Assembly (NCBI RefSeq): GCF_003003255.1
Contig: NZ_PVTD01000002.1
Span: 248,001 to 312,000, forward strand
DNA: 64,000 bases
Reading direction: 5' to 3'
From: Aliiruegeria haliotis
GTDB lineage: Bacteria; Pseudomonadota; Alphaproteobacteria; Rhodobacterales; Rhodobacteraceae
Shown: positions 1 through 8,298 of the stretch, in pieces
Layout of the letters: every line of letters begins with the position of its first letter
Numbering within the stretch: position 1 is the first letter of the stretch
Notes under the pieces: generated by a model
Told to the model about the DNA's origin: nothing
Seen by the model: only the letters and a program-made list of their open reading frames with translations
Database searches by the model: none
Position numbers and translations under genes: made by a program

Positions 1-60
1 AGTATTTCAACACGCCACGATCAGCCGGAACCTGCCGGTTGAGAGATCCCGTCGGCGACT

Positions 61-447
61 TCACGCCCAATCTTCTCCCGCGTCATCCTCGATGATGTCG
101 AACTTGTCGAGCACATCGGGAAAAGTCCGTTTGATCACCGAGAGATCGACGACCAGCATGGCCTCGTAGGATGCCGGGTCGAACGGGTCCTCTGCCGGCA
201 CGACTTCCTGTCCGAACAACCAGCTCAGCCGACCGGCGTCCAGATTGCCTCGTTCGAAGGGTTGATCACCGAAATGCTCCAGGATCGCCTGCAGGAAGGC
301 CGCGTCGGCGCGTTTGTCCGCCGGTTTCCTGTCGGCGTGCCGTTTGCGCGCCTTCAGCGGGGTCGCGCCGCCCTTGTTCTCGCGCCGCAGCGTGAACTGG
401 AAATCGGTCCCGGTCAGTCGCCCCGGGAAGCCGCGGTGCTTCAGCAT
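61..447 (-). CDS. Hypothetical protein, 128 aa, third small gene after pccB
   Basis: I do not recognise a characterised family. The protein is soluble-looking, with a basic first third (many Arg/Lys) and an acidic C-terminus ending in DDAGEDWA. There is no signal peptide or membrane segment. It starts with ATG and ends with TGA. It is the last of three small genes that follow pccB on the same strand, 45 bp after the preceding one. In related genomes (family knowledge) such small genes lie between pccB and pccA, so pccA probably continues left of the window. Bases 1-60 hold nothing I can identify. Confidence 0.7.
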   Translation of the reverse strand: MLKHRGFPGRLTGTDFQFTLRRENKGGATPLKARKRHADRKPADKRADAAFLQAILEHFGDQPFERGNLDAGRLSWLFGQEVVPAEDPFDPASYEAMLVVDLSVIKRTFPDVLDKFDIIEDDAGEDWA

Positions 448-492
448 GTCATTCTCCTTGCGGGCGCATCGGCCCCTGCTCCTGCCCTCTAG

Positions 493-867
493 TCATTGCC
501 AGACGCAGCCATCCGCCGTCGGCTTGTAGGCGCCGATATACATGGTTGCCTCGGGGTCGTAGACGCCGCGCTCGATCACGCGATCCATCAGGGTGATGTA
601 GACCTGATCGGCGCCGCCGCTTTCCTCCACCGCCGTCATCCCATGCAGATCGCACAGGCGGTCCAGATCGCCGGCAACTTCCTCGTACCCCAGCTCGCCA
701 TCCTCCGGGCCGATCCTGGGAGAGACGAACCGAAGCGTCAGCCAGGTCTGGCCATCCGATTGCTGTTCGACGATCAGGTCGTGGAACGACGCCTCCAAGC
801 CGGCATCCTGCGCCACGGCTGCGGCGGCAAAAAAGGCCAATGCCCATCCCAGTCCGATCAGGCGCAT
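493..867 (-). CDS. Secreted DUF6497-like protein
   Basis: 124-residue protein with a clear N-terminal signal peptide (MRLIGLGWALAFFAAAAVAQ, cleavage after AVA), so it probably acts in the periplasm. The mature part resembles the DUF6497 family of Rhodobacteraceae in its alternating beta-strand pattern, the 'DLDRLC' segment and the C-terminal 'AYKPTADGCVW'. The function is unknown. I chose the internal ATG because it begins the signal peptide; longer in-frame starts add an Arg/Gly-rich stretch that looks non-coding. The start overlaps the end of the upstream gene by 10 bp, which suggests translational coupling in the pccB transcript. Confidence 0.75.
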   Translation of the reverse strand: MRLIGLGWALAFFAAAAVAQDAGLEASFHDLIVEQQSDGQTWLTLRFVSPRIGPEDGELGYEEVAGDLDRLCDLHGMTAVEESGGADQVYITLMDRVIERGVYDPEATMYIGAYKPTADGCVWQ

Positions 868-1217
868 CCCGTCCCCCGTCCCTTTCCGGCCACGCGGCAC
901 CAGCGATCCCGCCGCGCCGGGTCTTCCAGCACGGCGCGGATCCGGCCCTCCAGCGCGCATCGGCTGAAAGCGCCATCCACACGGCCACCTGCACGCACCC
1001 GAAGTCCACCAGCGATCGTCGTCACCTCGACGACCGGGGAAAACCCGCGCTGGTGCTGCAATGCCCGCCAGAGGTCCTGCCGGATCTGGCTCGCCACTCG
1101 TTGACGTCCGCCCGGCGGTAGTTCGGTGGCGACCGCGACATCGAAGCGCGCCGGCAGCCGGCGGGCCAGCGTCAGCACCGGCCCATCGCGCCGGATGTGC
1201 CAGCGATCCCGGCTCAT
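858..1217 (-). CDS. Hypothetical protein, 119 aa, directly after pccB
   Basis: Basic protein of unknown function, with no signal peptide or membrane span. The start is the ATG of MSRDRWHIRRDG; an upstream alternative start would add 18 unconvincing residues. It sits about 90 bp after the pccB stop on the same strand and overlaps the next gene by 10 bp, so it probably shares the pccB message. The frame has no better competitor on the other strand. It may be restricted to Rhodobacteraceae, but that needs a homology search. Confidence 0.65.
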   Translation of the reverse strand: MSRDRWHIRRDGPVLTLARRLPARFDVAVATELPPGGRQRVASQIRQDLWRALQHQRGFSPVVEVTTIAGGLRVRAGGRVDGAFSRCALEGRIRAVLEDPARRDRWCRVAGKGRGTGCA

Positions 1218-1304
1218 GGCTGTCCTCCTGACGTCATTCGCAATCGTCTCCGTCTGTCTTTGTCGCCACATCGCGTGCGGCCGGTGTGGCCGCCCCGAGC
1301 CTAC

Positions 1305-2837
1305 TCAGAGTGGAATGTTGTTGTGCTTCTTCCACGGCATCGCCCGCTTTTTGTTGCGAAGGCTCGCGAAGGCGCGTGCGACACGAAGTCGGGTCCGCCG
1401 CGGCAGGATGACTTCATCGATGAAGCCCCGCTCGGCCGCAACGAAGGGATTGGCGAAGCGGTCCTCGTAGCTCTTGGTATGCCGTGCGATCTTCTCCGCA
1501 TCGCCAAGATCCGAGCGATACAGGATCTCCACCGCCCCCTTGGCGCCCATCACCGCGATTTCGGCCGTCGGCCAGGCGTAGTTGATATCGCCTTTCAGGT
1601 GCTTTGAACTCATCACGTCGTAGGCGCCGCCATAGGCCTTGCGGGTGATCACAGTCACCTTCGGCACCGTGGCCTCACCAAAGGCAAAGAGAAGCTTCGC
1701 GCCATGCTTGATAACGCCGCCATATTCCTGATCCGTGCCAGGCATGAAGCCGGGCACATCGACCAAGGTCAGGATCGGGATTTCGAAGGCATCGCAGAAG
1801 CGGACGAAACGGGCCGCCTTCTTGGAACTGTCGATGTCGAGGCACCCCGCCAGCACCATCGGCTGGTTGGCAACGACGCCCGTGGTCTGCCCCTCCAGCC
1901 GGATGAACCCGGTGATGATGTTCTTTGCGTGCTCCTCCTGTATCTCGAAGAAGTCGCCCTCGTCCGCGATCTTGTTGATCAGTTCCTTCATGTCGTAGGG
2001 CATGTTGGCATTGTCGGGGATCAGCGTATCGAGGCTGTCGTCAATCCTGTCCGGCGCATCGAAAAACGGCCGGACGGGCGCTTTCTGCCGGTTGTTCGTT
2101 GGCAGAAAGTCGAACAGGCGCCGAATCTCTGCCAGTGCTTCGACGTCATTGTCGAAGGCACCGTCGGCCACCGAGGACTTTTTCGTATGTGTGGAGGCAC
2201 CGCCAAGCTCCTCCGCCGTCACGACCTCGTTGGTCACGGTCTTCACCACGTCGGGACCGGTCACGAACATGTAGGAGGTGTCCTTCACCATGAAGATGAA
2301 GTCGGTCATCGCCGGCGAGTAGACGGCGCCACCCGCGCATGGCCCCATGATCACGGAGATCTGCGGGATGATGCCCGACGCCTCGATATTGCGCTGGAAC
2401 ACCTCCGCATAGCCCGCGAGGCTGTCGACGCCCTCCTGGATCCGCGCGCCACCGGAATCGTTGATCCCGATCACCGGGGCGCCATTCTGGACCGCCATAT
2501 CCATGATCTTGCAGATCTTCTGCGCGTGAGTCTGACTGAGAGAGCCACCGAAGACGGTGAAATCCTGGCTGAACACGTAGACCATGCGACCGTTGATCGT
2601 GCCCCACCCGGTGACCACGCCGTCGCCGGCCGGCTTGTCGTCCTCCATGCCGAAATCGGTGCAGCGGTGGGTGACGAACATGTCGAACTCTTCGAACGTG
2701 TCCTCGTCGAGCAGAAGTTCGATTCGCTCGCGGGCCGTGAGCTTGCCTTTCTTGTGCTGGCTGTCGATCCGGCGCTGTCCGCCGCCAAGCCGTGCCGAGG
2801 CACGACGGGTCTCCAACTCGGCCAAAATGTGCTTCAT
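1305..2837 (-). CDS. pccB: Propionyl-CoA carboxylase beta subunit (carboxyltransferase)
   Basis: 510 aa, full length for the family. The beta subunit moves the carboxyl group from carboxybiotin on PccA to propionyl-CoA, giving methylmalonyl-CoA in the cytoplasm. This step serves propionate, odd-chain fatty acid and branched amino-acid breakdown, and the ethylmalonyl-CoA pathway. The two crotonase-like halves are complete: an N-terminal half containing SGGARIQEG (residues 128-136), and a C-terminal half with the [17 protein letters not shown] and [13 protein letters not shown] segments typical of PccB. The upstream region carries a perfect TTTGCAAA palindrome, the known type of PccR site. The regulator gene lies nearby but is separated from pccB by an MFS gene. 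pccA is not in the window. Confidence 0.96.
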   Translation of the reverse strand: MKHILAELETRRASARLGGGQRRIDSQHKKGKLTARERIELLLDEDTFEEFDMFVTHRCTDFGMEDDKPAGDGVVTGWGTINGRMVYVFSQDFTVFGGSLSQTHAQKICKIMDMAVQNGAPVIGINDSGGARIQEGVDSLAGYAEVFQRNIEASGIIPQISVIMGPCAGGAVYSPAMTDFIFMVKDTSYMFVTGPDVVKTVTNEVVTAEELGGASTHTKKSSVADGAFDNDVEALAEIRRLFDFLPTNNRQKAPVRPFFDAPDRIDDSLDTLIPDNANMPYDMKELINKIADEGDFFEIQEEHAKNIITGFIRLEGQTTGVVANQPMVLAGCLDIDSSKKAARFVRFCDAFEIPILTLVDVPGFMPGTDQEYGGVIKHGAKLLFAFGEATVPKVTVITRKAYGGAYDVMSSKHLKGDINYAWPTAEIAVMGAKGAVEILYRSDLGDAEKIARHTKSYEDRFANPFVAAERGFIDEVILPRRTRLRVARAFASLRNKKRAMPWKKHNNIPL

Positions 2838-2911
2838 GTTCCCGTCCCCTTAATTTCCCTTTCCATCGCCTAGCCCATGGACCGGGTGTGCCGGAAGTCC
2901 GAATTGGAAAA

Positions 2912-2960
2912 TTTGCAAAGTGTTGACAGTCAAAGTTTGGCAAATCGCAAATCAGCAAAC
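2912..2960. promoter_or_regulatory. Probable PccR operator region between pccB and the MFS gene
   Basis: Bases 2912-2919 are the perfect palindrome TTTGCAAA. Bases 2936-2944 read TTTGGCAAA, followed by two GCAAA half-sites (2947-2951 and 2955-2959). ScfR-family PccR of Rhodobacter is known to bind paired TTTGCAAA elements. The cluster lies 75-123 bp before pccB and 70-118 bp before the divergent MFS gene, so it could control both. A TTGACT hexamer for pccB transcription lies directly beside the palindrome. Confidence 0.65.
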
Positions 2961-3029
2961 ACCCATCATATTGGTCGGATTCCCCAAGCATAGATGGACT
3001 TTCTTTCGCCAGACACCTAGGTCGGGGGA

Positions 3030-4250
3030 ATGACCACCCATGCACGGCCGGTTTTTCTCGACCGCAGCACACCGCCACATATCGTCACACTCGTTCTCCT
3101 GGCCGGTCTTTCGGCCATGAACATGAGTGTCTTCCTGCCGTCTCTGCCGGCAATGACGGAGCATTTCGGCACCGACTACACCGTCATGCAACTCTCGGTG
3201 TCGCTTTATTTGGCGACCACCGCCGTGATGCAGATCTTTATTGGCCCGCTGTCCGATCGCTTCGGACGCCGTCCGGTGGTGCTCTGGGCGCTCGTGGTCT
3301 TCCTGCTTGCGACACTGGGGTGCATGCTCGCGCCCAATGTGGAGGTGTTCCTGGCCTGCCGCATGGCGCAGGCCTTCGTCGCGGTCGGGCTCGTGCTGTC
3401 CCGCGCCGTGGTCCGGGATATGTACCCGCAGAACGAAGCCGCCTCCAGGATCGGCTACGTCACGATGGGCATGTCGCTGGTGCCGATGTTCGCGCCGATG
3501 ATCGGCGGCCTGCTGGACGAGCTTTTCGGCTGGCGGGCGATCTTCGTCTTCCTGATGATGTCGGGCGGTGCGCTCGGCTGGCTCTGCTGGCGCGACCTTG
3601 GCGAAACGGCGACCAGCACCGGCATCCGCTTTGCAGACCAGATCAGGGATTATCCCGAACTGCTGCTGTCGCGCCGCTTCTGGGGCTATGCGATGTCCGC
3701 GGCCTTCGCCTCCGGCGCCTTCTTCGCCTTCCTCGGCGGAGCCCCCTATGCCGCCGACCACATCTTCGGGCTCACCCCGTTCTGGGCCGGGATCTGCTTC
3801 GGCGCGCCCGCCATCGGCTACACGTTCGGGAACTTCCTGTCGGGTCGCTTCGCGGCACGGGTGGGGATCAACCCGCTGATCCTCCTCGGGACGGCGATCG
3901 CCTCTGTCGGGCTGAGCGTCTCTGTCCTCCTTGGCGCCCTCGGGGTCTCCGGGCCCGTCCCGTTCTTTGCCTTCACCACCACTGTCGGCATCGGCAACGG
4001 GCTGGTCGTACCGAATGCCAGCGCCGGCCTTCTTTCGGTGCGACCGCAGCTTGCGGGGACGGCCAGCGGATTGGGCGGCGCGATCATGATCGGCGGCGGA
4101 GCCGCGCTTTCGGTTCTGGCAGGGGTGCTGCTGGAGGGCCGCACCACGGCAATGCCCTTGCAGATCCTCATGGCGGCCTCCTCCGCGCTGTCGCTGATCG
4201 CCATTATCTACGTGATTTTGCGGGAGCGGGAATTGCAGCTTGCAAGCTGA
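3030..4250 (+). CDS. MFS drug/metabolite exporter, Bcr/CflA type
   Basis: 406-residue inner-membrane protein with about twelve hydrophobic segments. The conserved loop after TM2 reads GPLSDRFGRRPV, and TM4 is followed by SRAVVRDMYPQNEAA, both typical of the Bcr/CflA (DHA1) drug-proton antiporters. The substrate cannot be read from sequence. The gene sits between pccB and pccR, where related bacteria usually have the two genes directly divergent. It is flanked on both sides by PccR-type sites, so it may be under PccR control and export an organic acid or CoA-pathway by-product; this is inference. Its last bases overlap the operator region of pccR. Confidence 0.88.
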   Translation: MTTHARPVFLDRSTPPHIVTLVLLAGLSAMNMSVFLPSLPAMTEHFGTDYTVMQLSVSLYLATTAVMQIFIGPLSDRFGRRPVVLWALVVFLLATLGCMLAPNVEVFLACRMAQAFVAVGLVLSRAVVRDMYPQNEAASRIGYVTMGMSLVPMFAPMIGGLLDELFGWRAIFVFLMMSGGALGWLCWRDLGETATSTGIRFADQIRDYPELLLSRRFWGYAMSAAFASGAFFAFLGGAPYAADHIFGLTPFWAGICFGAPAIGYTFGNFLSGRFAARVGINPLILLGTAIASVGLSVSVLLGALGVSGPVPFFAFTTTVGIGNGLVVPNASAGLLSVRPQLAGTASGLGGAIMIGGGAALSVLAGVLLEGRTTAMPLQILMAASSALSLIAIIYVILRERELQLAS

Positions 4251-4290
4251 GCTTTGCAAAGCGTAGATCGCTGAAACGCGAAGCTGCAAA
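4237..4290. promoter_or_regulatory. Probable PccR autoregulatory site upstream of pccR
   Basis: Bases 4237-4248 form the perfect 12-bp palindrome AGCTTGCAAGCT. Bases 4253-4260 are TTTGCAAA, and a GCTGCAAA element lies at 4283-4290, just before the pccR start codon. The two TTGCAA cores are 14 bp apart. The arrangement resembles the paired site of the ScfR/PccR family and suggests that PccR controls its own gene. Confidence 0.6.
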
Positions 4291-4298
4291 GAAACCCC

Positions 4299-5684
4299 AT
4301 GGCCCAGAAGAAACTCTATGCCGGCGTCAAGCTGCACGAAATCCGCACCCGGCTCAGCCTGACCCAGAAGGCCTTTGCCGCCAAGCTTGGCGTATCGCTG
4401 CCCTATCTGAACCAGATGGAGAACAACCACCGGCCCATCTCCACCTCCGTGGTGCTGGCGCTGGCACAGGAGTTCGGGCTCGACGTCACAGAGCTCAGTT
4501 CCGGTGACACCGAACGCCTGGTTTCCGACATGCGCGAAGCTCTCGCCGATCCGGTGTTCTCCGACAGCGTTCCGCTGGCCGACTTGCGACTCGCCGCCTC
4601 GAATGCGCCAGCGCTCACGCGCGCCTTCCTGGAGCTGCACAGCGCCTACCGGCGGACGCAGGAACGGCTGGTCTCCCTCGACGCCGCCCTCGGTCAGGGC
4701 AGCGAGGATGTGGCCCAGCTTCCCTGGGAAGAGGTCCGGGACTTCTTCCACTACTGCGACAACTACATCGACGCGGTGGATCGCGCGGCCGAGCATTTCG
4801 CAGGCGCCGACCCGATGGCAGCCGCCAGAAAGGCGCTTGAAGAGCGCGGCATAACCCTTTTTGTCTGCGAAGAAACCGGATTGCGGACCTTTGATCCCGA
4901 GACCCGCCGCCTGACATTGTCGGCACGGGTCGGCGTGGCGACGCGGAACTTCCAGATCCTGCACCAGGTCGCCCTTCTGACACAGAACGACTTGCTGGAA
5001 GCGACATTGGATCTGGCCCGCTTCCAGACCGCGGACGCCCGCGCCATCGCGAGGATCGGGCTGGCCAACTACTTTGCCGGCGCGGCCTTGCTGCCCTATG
5101 GCCGGTTCCGCGCCGCCGCGCAGGAGACACGCCACGACATCGAACGGCTCGCGCAGCGTTTCGGCGCTTCGATCGAACAGGTGACGCACCGGCTTTCCAC
5201 CCTGCAACGCACTGGCGACAAGGGGGTTCCGTTCTTCTTCGTCCGGGTGGACCAGGCCGGCACGATCACCAAGCGTCACTCCGCAACCCGCATGCAATTC
5301 GCGCGTTTCGGCGGCGCCTGCCCGCTCTGGAACGTTCACCGGGCGTTCGAAACGCCGTCCCACTTCCTGCGCCAACTGGCCGAGACACCAGACGGCGAAC
5401 GCTACATCCTGCTGGCGCGGGATGTGTCGAAATCGGGAGGCGCCTGGGGCGCACCGGACCGGCGCTACGCCATCGCGCTCGGCTGCGAGGTCGCGCATGC
5501 GCCCAACCTCGTCTATGCCGACGGGCTCGATACCGGAACGCCCTCCGCCTATGAACCTATCGGAACCTCCTGCCGGATCTGCGAGCGGCGCTCTTGCCAC
5601 CAACGGTCGATCCCGCCACTGGAACAGAAACTGCGCTTCACGCCGGACCGGCGTGACGTCCTTCCCTATGAAATCGGGGAGTGA
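4299..5684 (+). CDS. pccR: Short-chain fatty acyl-CoA regulator PccR (ScfR family)
   Basis: 461-residue transcription factor. Residues about 10-65 are an XRE-type helix-turn-helix (RTRLSLTQKAFAAKLGVSLPY and following). A long middle region is related to IrrE/ImmA-type (DUF955) domains. The C-terminus holds a Cys cluster (SCRICERRSCHQR, about residue 426) typical of ScfR proteins. In Rhodobacter, PccR senses a propionyl-CoA-pathway metabolite and controls pccB. The TTTGCAAA elements before this gene and before pccB fit that role. The start is the ATG of MAQKKLYAGVKLHEIRTRL, which gives an intact HTH. The gene ends facing a convergent small gene. Confidence 0.92.
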   Translation: MAQKKLYAGVKLHEIRTRLSLTQKAFAAKLGVSLPYLNQMENNHRPISTSVVLALAQEFGLDVTELSSGDTERLVSDMREALADPVFSDSVPLADLRLAASNAPALTRAFLELHSAYRRTQERLVSLDAALGQGSEDVAQLPWEEVRDFFHYCDNYIDAVDRAAEHFAGADPMAAARKALEERGITLFVCEETGLRTFDPETRRLTLSARVGVATRNFQILHQVALLTQNDLLEATLDLARFQTADARAIARIGLANYFAGAALLPYGRFRAAAQETRHDIERLAQRFGASIEQVTHRLSTLQRTGDKGVPFFFVRVDQAGTITKRHSATRMQFARFGGACPLWNVHRAFETPSHFLRQLAETPDGERYILLARDVSKSGGAWGAPDRRYAIALGCEVAHAPNLVYADGLDTGTPSAYEPIGTSCRICERRSCHQRSIPPLEQKLRFTPDRRDVLPYEIGE

Positions 5685-5686
5685 CG

Positions 5687-5699
5687 GGGCGGTTCGCCC
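5687..5699. terminator. Short GC hairpin between convergent pccR and the YdcH-like gene
   Basis: GGGCG-GTT-CGCCC hairpin directly after the pccR stop and before the convergent gene's stop. No clear T-run follows on either strand, so it is a possible bidirectional terminator at best. Confidence 0.35.
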
Positions 5700-5711
5700 G
5701 CCGCACGCCCC

Positions 5712-5954
5712 CTATGCCGCCGTCCGGAGCCTGCGGTAGATTTCGTCCTTGAGGAACATGCGCCGCTTGCGCAGTTGATGCTCGGCCAGTTCTTCCATCG
5801 GCCGCTCGTGAACCTCGGACTGGTGAACCCGAATGTTGAGGGCGGAGTATTCCTTCACCAGCGCGGCGAACACGGGGTCGCGATCGATCAGCGCCGGGAT
5901 CAACTCCTGCTGTTCGGGGAATTCCTCCGCGAGCTCATGGGGGACGTGGGACAT
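5712..5954 (-). CDS. YdcH/DUF465 family small protein
   Basis: 80-residue, highly charged helical protein. It matches the YdcH (DUF465) pattern: an N-terminal helix, 'ALVKEYSALNIRVHQSE' and a C-terminal 'LRKRRMFLKDEIYRRLR' helix. The function of the family is not established; many members are short coiled-coil cytosolic proteins. It stands alone and is convergent with pccR. A Crp/Fnr-type palindrome lies 58-71 bp before its start, so expression may respond to oxygen or nitric oxide (inference). Confidence 0.85.
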   Translation of the reverse strand: MSHVPHELAEEFPEQQELIPALIDRDPVFAALVKEYSALNIRVHQSEVHERPMEELAEHQLRKRRMFLKDEIYRRLRTAA

Positions 5955-6011
5955 AGCGTCTCTCCTTCTGTTTTGCAGAAAATTTGTGACGCTCCCTGCA
6001 GGGCCCCGTCA

Positions 6012-6025
6012 TTGACCTGCGTCAA
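6012..6025. promoter_or_regulatory. Crp/Fnr-family palindrome TTGACCTGCGTCAA
   Basis: Perfect inverted repeat TTGAC-N4-GTCAA in the divergent region between the YdcH-like gene (start 5954, minus) and lysC (start 6163, plus). FNR, FixK and Dnr proteins recognise TTGA-N6-TCAA. It is closer to the YdcH-like gene, which is therefore the more likely target. Confidence 0.55.
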
Positions 6026-6162
6026 ACCCGGTATGCGTTAACGCCAACACCGGTCCCATTTGGCAACACGCCCCCGCGCGCGCCTTCTCCCCTGCCCTTG
6101 CGTCCGGTCCGCCCATCGCCTATGCCCGCCAGCGAAAAAGCAGGAAGGGATAGGCGCGCATC

Positions 6163-7401
6163 ATGCCACTTCTGGTGATGAAATTCGGCGGCACATCGGT
6201 CGCCACGCTGGACCGCATCAGGCGGGCAGCGAAGCGTGTCGGCCGCGAGGTCGCCAACGGGTACGACGTGATCGTCATCGTCTCCGCCATGGCAGGCAAG
6301 ACCAACGAACTCGTTGGCTGGGTCGAGGAGACCTCTCCGTTGTTCGATGCCCGCGAATACGACGCCGTCGTCAGCTCCGGCGAAAACGTGACCGCCGGCC
6401 TCATGGCCCTGACCTTGCAGGAAATGAACATCCCGGCCCGCTCTTGGCAGGGCTGGCAGGTGCCGCTGAAGACCTCCAGCGCCCACGCCTCCGCGCGGAT
6501 CGAGGAGATCCCGACCGACAACATGAACGCCAAGTTCGCCGAGGGCATGAAGGTGGGGGTCGTGGCAGGCTTCCAGGGCATCTCGGAAGAGGGTCGTATC
6601 ACCACGCTGGGTCGTGGCGGCTCCGACACCACTGCCGTGGCATTCGCCGCCGCCTTCGGTGCCGAACGCTGCGATATCTACACCGATGTCGATGGCGTCT
6701 ACACCACCGATCCGCGGATCTCCGACAAGGCCCGCAAGCTCGACAAGATCGCCTTCGAGGAGATGCTGGAACTTGCCAGCCTCGGTGCGAAGGTCCTGCA
6801 AACCCGTTCGGTTGAACTCGCGATGCGCTACAAGGTGCCGCTCCGGGTTCTCTCCAGCTTCGAAGAATATGACCCCAACGCAGGCACGCTGGTCTGCGAC
6901 GAGGAGGAAATCATGGAAAGCAATGTCGTCTCCGGCGTGGCCTACAGCCGCGATGAAGCCAAGGTCACGCTCGTATCTGTAGCTGACCGTCCCGGCGTCG
7001 CCGCCGCGATCTTCGGCACCCTGTCCGAAGGCGGGGTGAACGTGGACATGATCATCCAGAACATTTCGGAGGAAGGCCGTACGGACATGACCTTCTCCTG
7101 CCCCACCAACCAGGTGGCCCGCGCCGACCGCGCAGTGCAGGAAGCCCGCGAAAACGGGTTGATCAACTACCACGACATCGTCGTGGACAACGAGGTTTGC
7201 AAGGTCTCGGTCGTCGGCATCGGCATGCGGTCCCACACCGGCGTCGCGGCAAAGATGTTCGACGCGCTGTCCGACGAGGGCATCAACATCAAGGTCATCA
7301 CCACGTCGGAGATCAAGATCTCCGTCCTGATCGACCGCAAGTACCTCGAACTGGCCGTGCAGGCGCTGCATGACACGTTCGAACTTGAGAAGACCGCCTG
7401 A
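6163..7401 (+). CDS. lysC: Aspartate kinase
   Basis: 412 aa, full length. It phosphorylates aspartate, the first step toward lysine, threonine, methionine and diaminopimelate. The N-terminal amino-acid kinase domain begins with MKFGGTSV, and the GRGGSDTTAVAFAAA and TDVDGVYTTDPR motifs are present. Two ACT domains follow (about 267-342 and 348-410), the usual site of lysine/threonine feedback. The ATG has a purine-rich leader (GGAAGGGATAGG). Like its relatives it is a separate lysC, not fused to homoserine dehydrogenase. thrC, which acts later in the same pathway, is at 22.5-23.9 kb. Confidence 0.97.
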   Translation: MPLLVMKFGGTSVATLDRIRRAAKRVGREVANGYDVIVIVSAMAGKTNELVGWVEETSPLFDAREYDAVVSSGENVTAGLMALTLQEMNIPARSWQGWQVPLKTSSAHASARIEEIPTDNMNAKFAEGMKVGVVAGFQGISEEGRITTLGRGGSDTTAVAFAAAFGAERCDIYTDVDGVYTTDPRISDKARKLDKIAFEEMLELASLGAKVLQTRSVELAMRYKVPLRVLSSFEEYDPNAGTLVCDEEEIMESNVVSGVAYSRDEAKVTLVSVADRPGVAAAIFGTLSEGGVNVDMIIQNISEEGRTDMTFSCPTNQVARADRAVQEARENGLINYHDIVVDNEVCKVSVVGIGMRSHTGVAAKMFDALSDEGINIKVITTSEIKISVLIDRKYLELAVQALHDTFELEKTA

Positions 7402-7597
7402 TCGAGACCTGATCGAATCGCGACATCCGCGCCCAACCGCGAGGGGTCGCCGCTGGCCGAGGTCACTTCGCGCTCGCGACCCCCACGCGCGGGATTGACG
7501 AGGAACACGCCGCCGACGCGCAGGCGCCCGCGCATTCGAGCCGGGCGCCGCAGGATCGGTGCCAGCGGCAAACACTGACGAAACGTGGGAGCGTCAC

Positions 7598-8080
7598 ATG
7601 TTCGAGATTGCGGCCGTGCCTTTGGAGCGTGGCACGCTCGGGGTTGCCCCGCTGCCGGGACATGAATCGTCGCTCGCCACGGATGTGGAAACGATCCGGG
7701 ATTGGGGCGCCGCGGCAGTCGTCTCGATGACACCGACGGAAGAAATGCAGCGCCTCGGCGCGCAGGATCTGCCCATCGCGCTCGACGCCGCCGGCATTAT
7801 CTGGCACGCGTTGCCAATCACCGACTTTGGCGCGCCGCAAGCAGCGAGCGACGCGCAATGGGCAAATCTTTCCAGAGCCTTGCATGCGGAACTTGATGCC
7901 GGACGCAAGGTTCTGCTGCATTGCCGGGGCGGTCGCGGCCGATCCGGAATGGTGGCATTGCGCCTGATGGTGGAACGCGGCGTCGATCCCGCTTCCGCGC
8001 TTGCCGAGCTTCGCACGCTCCGCCCGGGCGCGGTCGAGACGGAGGCGCAACTTGCCTGGGCCACCGCCGGCGTGCCGTAA
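7598..8080 (+). CDS. Small protein-tyrosine phosphatase-like protein
   Basis: 160-residue cytosolic protein. The signature HCRGGRGRSG fits the Cys-based phosphatase P-loop (HCxxGxxRS/T), with Cys as nucleophile and Arg for phosphate binding. An Asp in PITDFGAP upstream is a candidate general acid. Length and layout match the dual-specificity/tyrosine phosphatase fold. The start is the ATG of MFEIAAVPLERG; a longer frame adds 13 doubtful residues. It is inserted between lysC and ptsP. The substrate is unknown, and a link to phosphotransfer signalling by PtsP is only suggested by position. Confidence 0.82.
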   Translation: MFEIAAVPLERGTLGVAPLPGHESSLATDVETIRDWGAAAVVSMTPTEEMQRLGAQDLPIALDAAGIIWHALPITDFGAPQAASDAQWANLSRALHAELDAGRKVLLHCRGGRGRSGMVALRLMVERGVDPASALAELRTLRPGAVETEAQLAWATAGVP

Positions 8081-8298
8081 TGCCGCGGCACCGGGCACAA
8101 CGGGAACGCCCCCCGCGCCCTGAGCCGCTGCCGCAGACCGGGCACGCCCAATCCTCGGGCACTCGCCTGCGCACGGCATGAGAGTGAAATCGTTAACGGT
8201 GTTACCGCCATCACCGGGGTGTTTGTTATTTTGTTTCGCGACGGACTATGGTCTACACAACGTGGTTGGCAGGAACCGGGACAGACGGAGAGCAGGCA

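Noticed and set aside
2923-2928. TTGACA as a -35 element for the MFS gene
   Set aside because: No acceptable -10 hexamer lies 16-18 bp downstream on the plus strand. The same bases read on the minus strand fit the pccB promoter area better.
2952-5603. 883-codon open frame on the minus strand opposite the MFS and pccR genes
   Set aside because: It runs antisense to two clear genes, its protein is low-complexity (His/Gly/Arg-rich) and matches no family. Long antisense frames are normal at this GC content.
8248-8298. ATG at 8248 as ptsP start
   Set aside because: It gives 17 extra residues unlike PtsP N-termini, while the GTG at 8299 has GGAG at a good distance. It remains possible.
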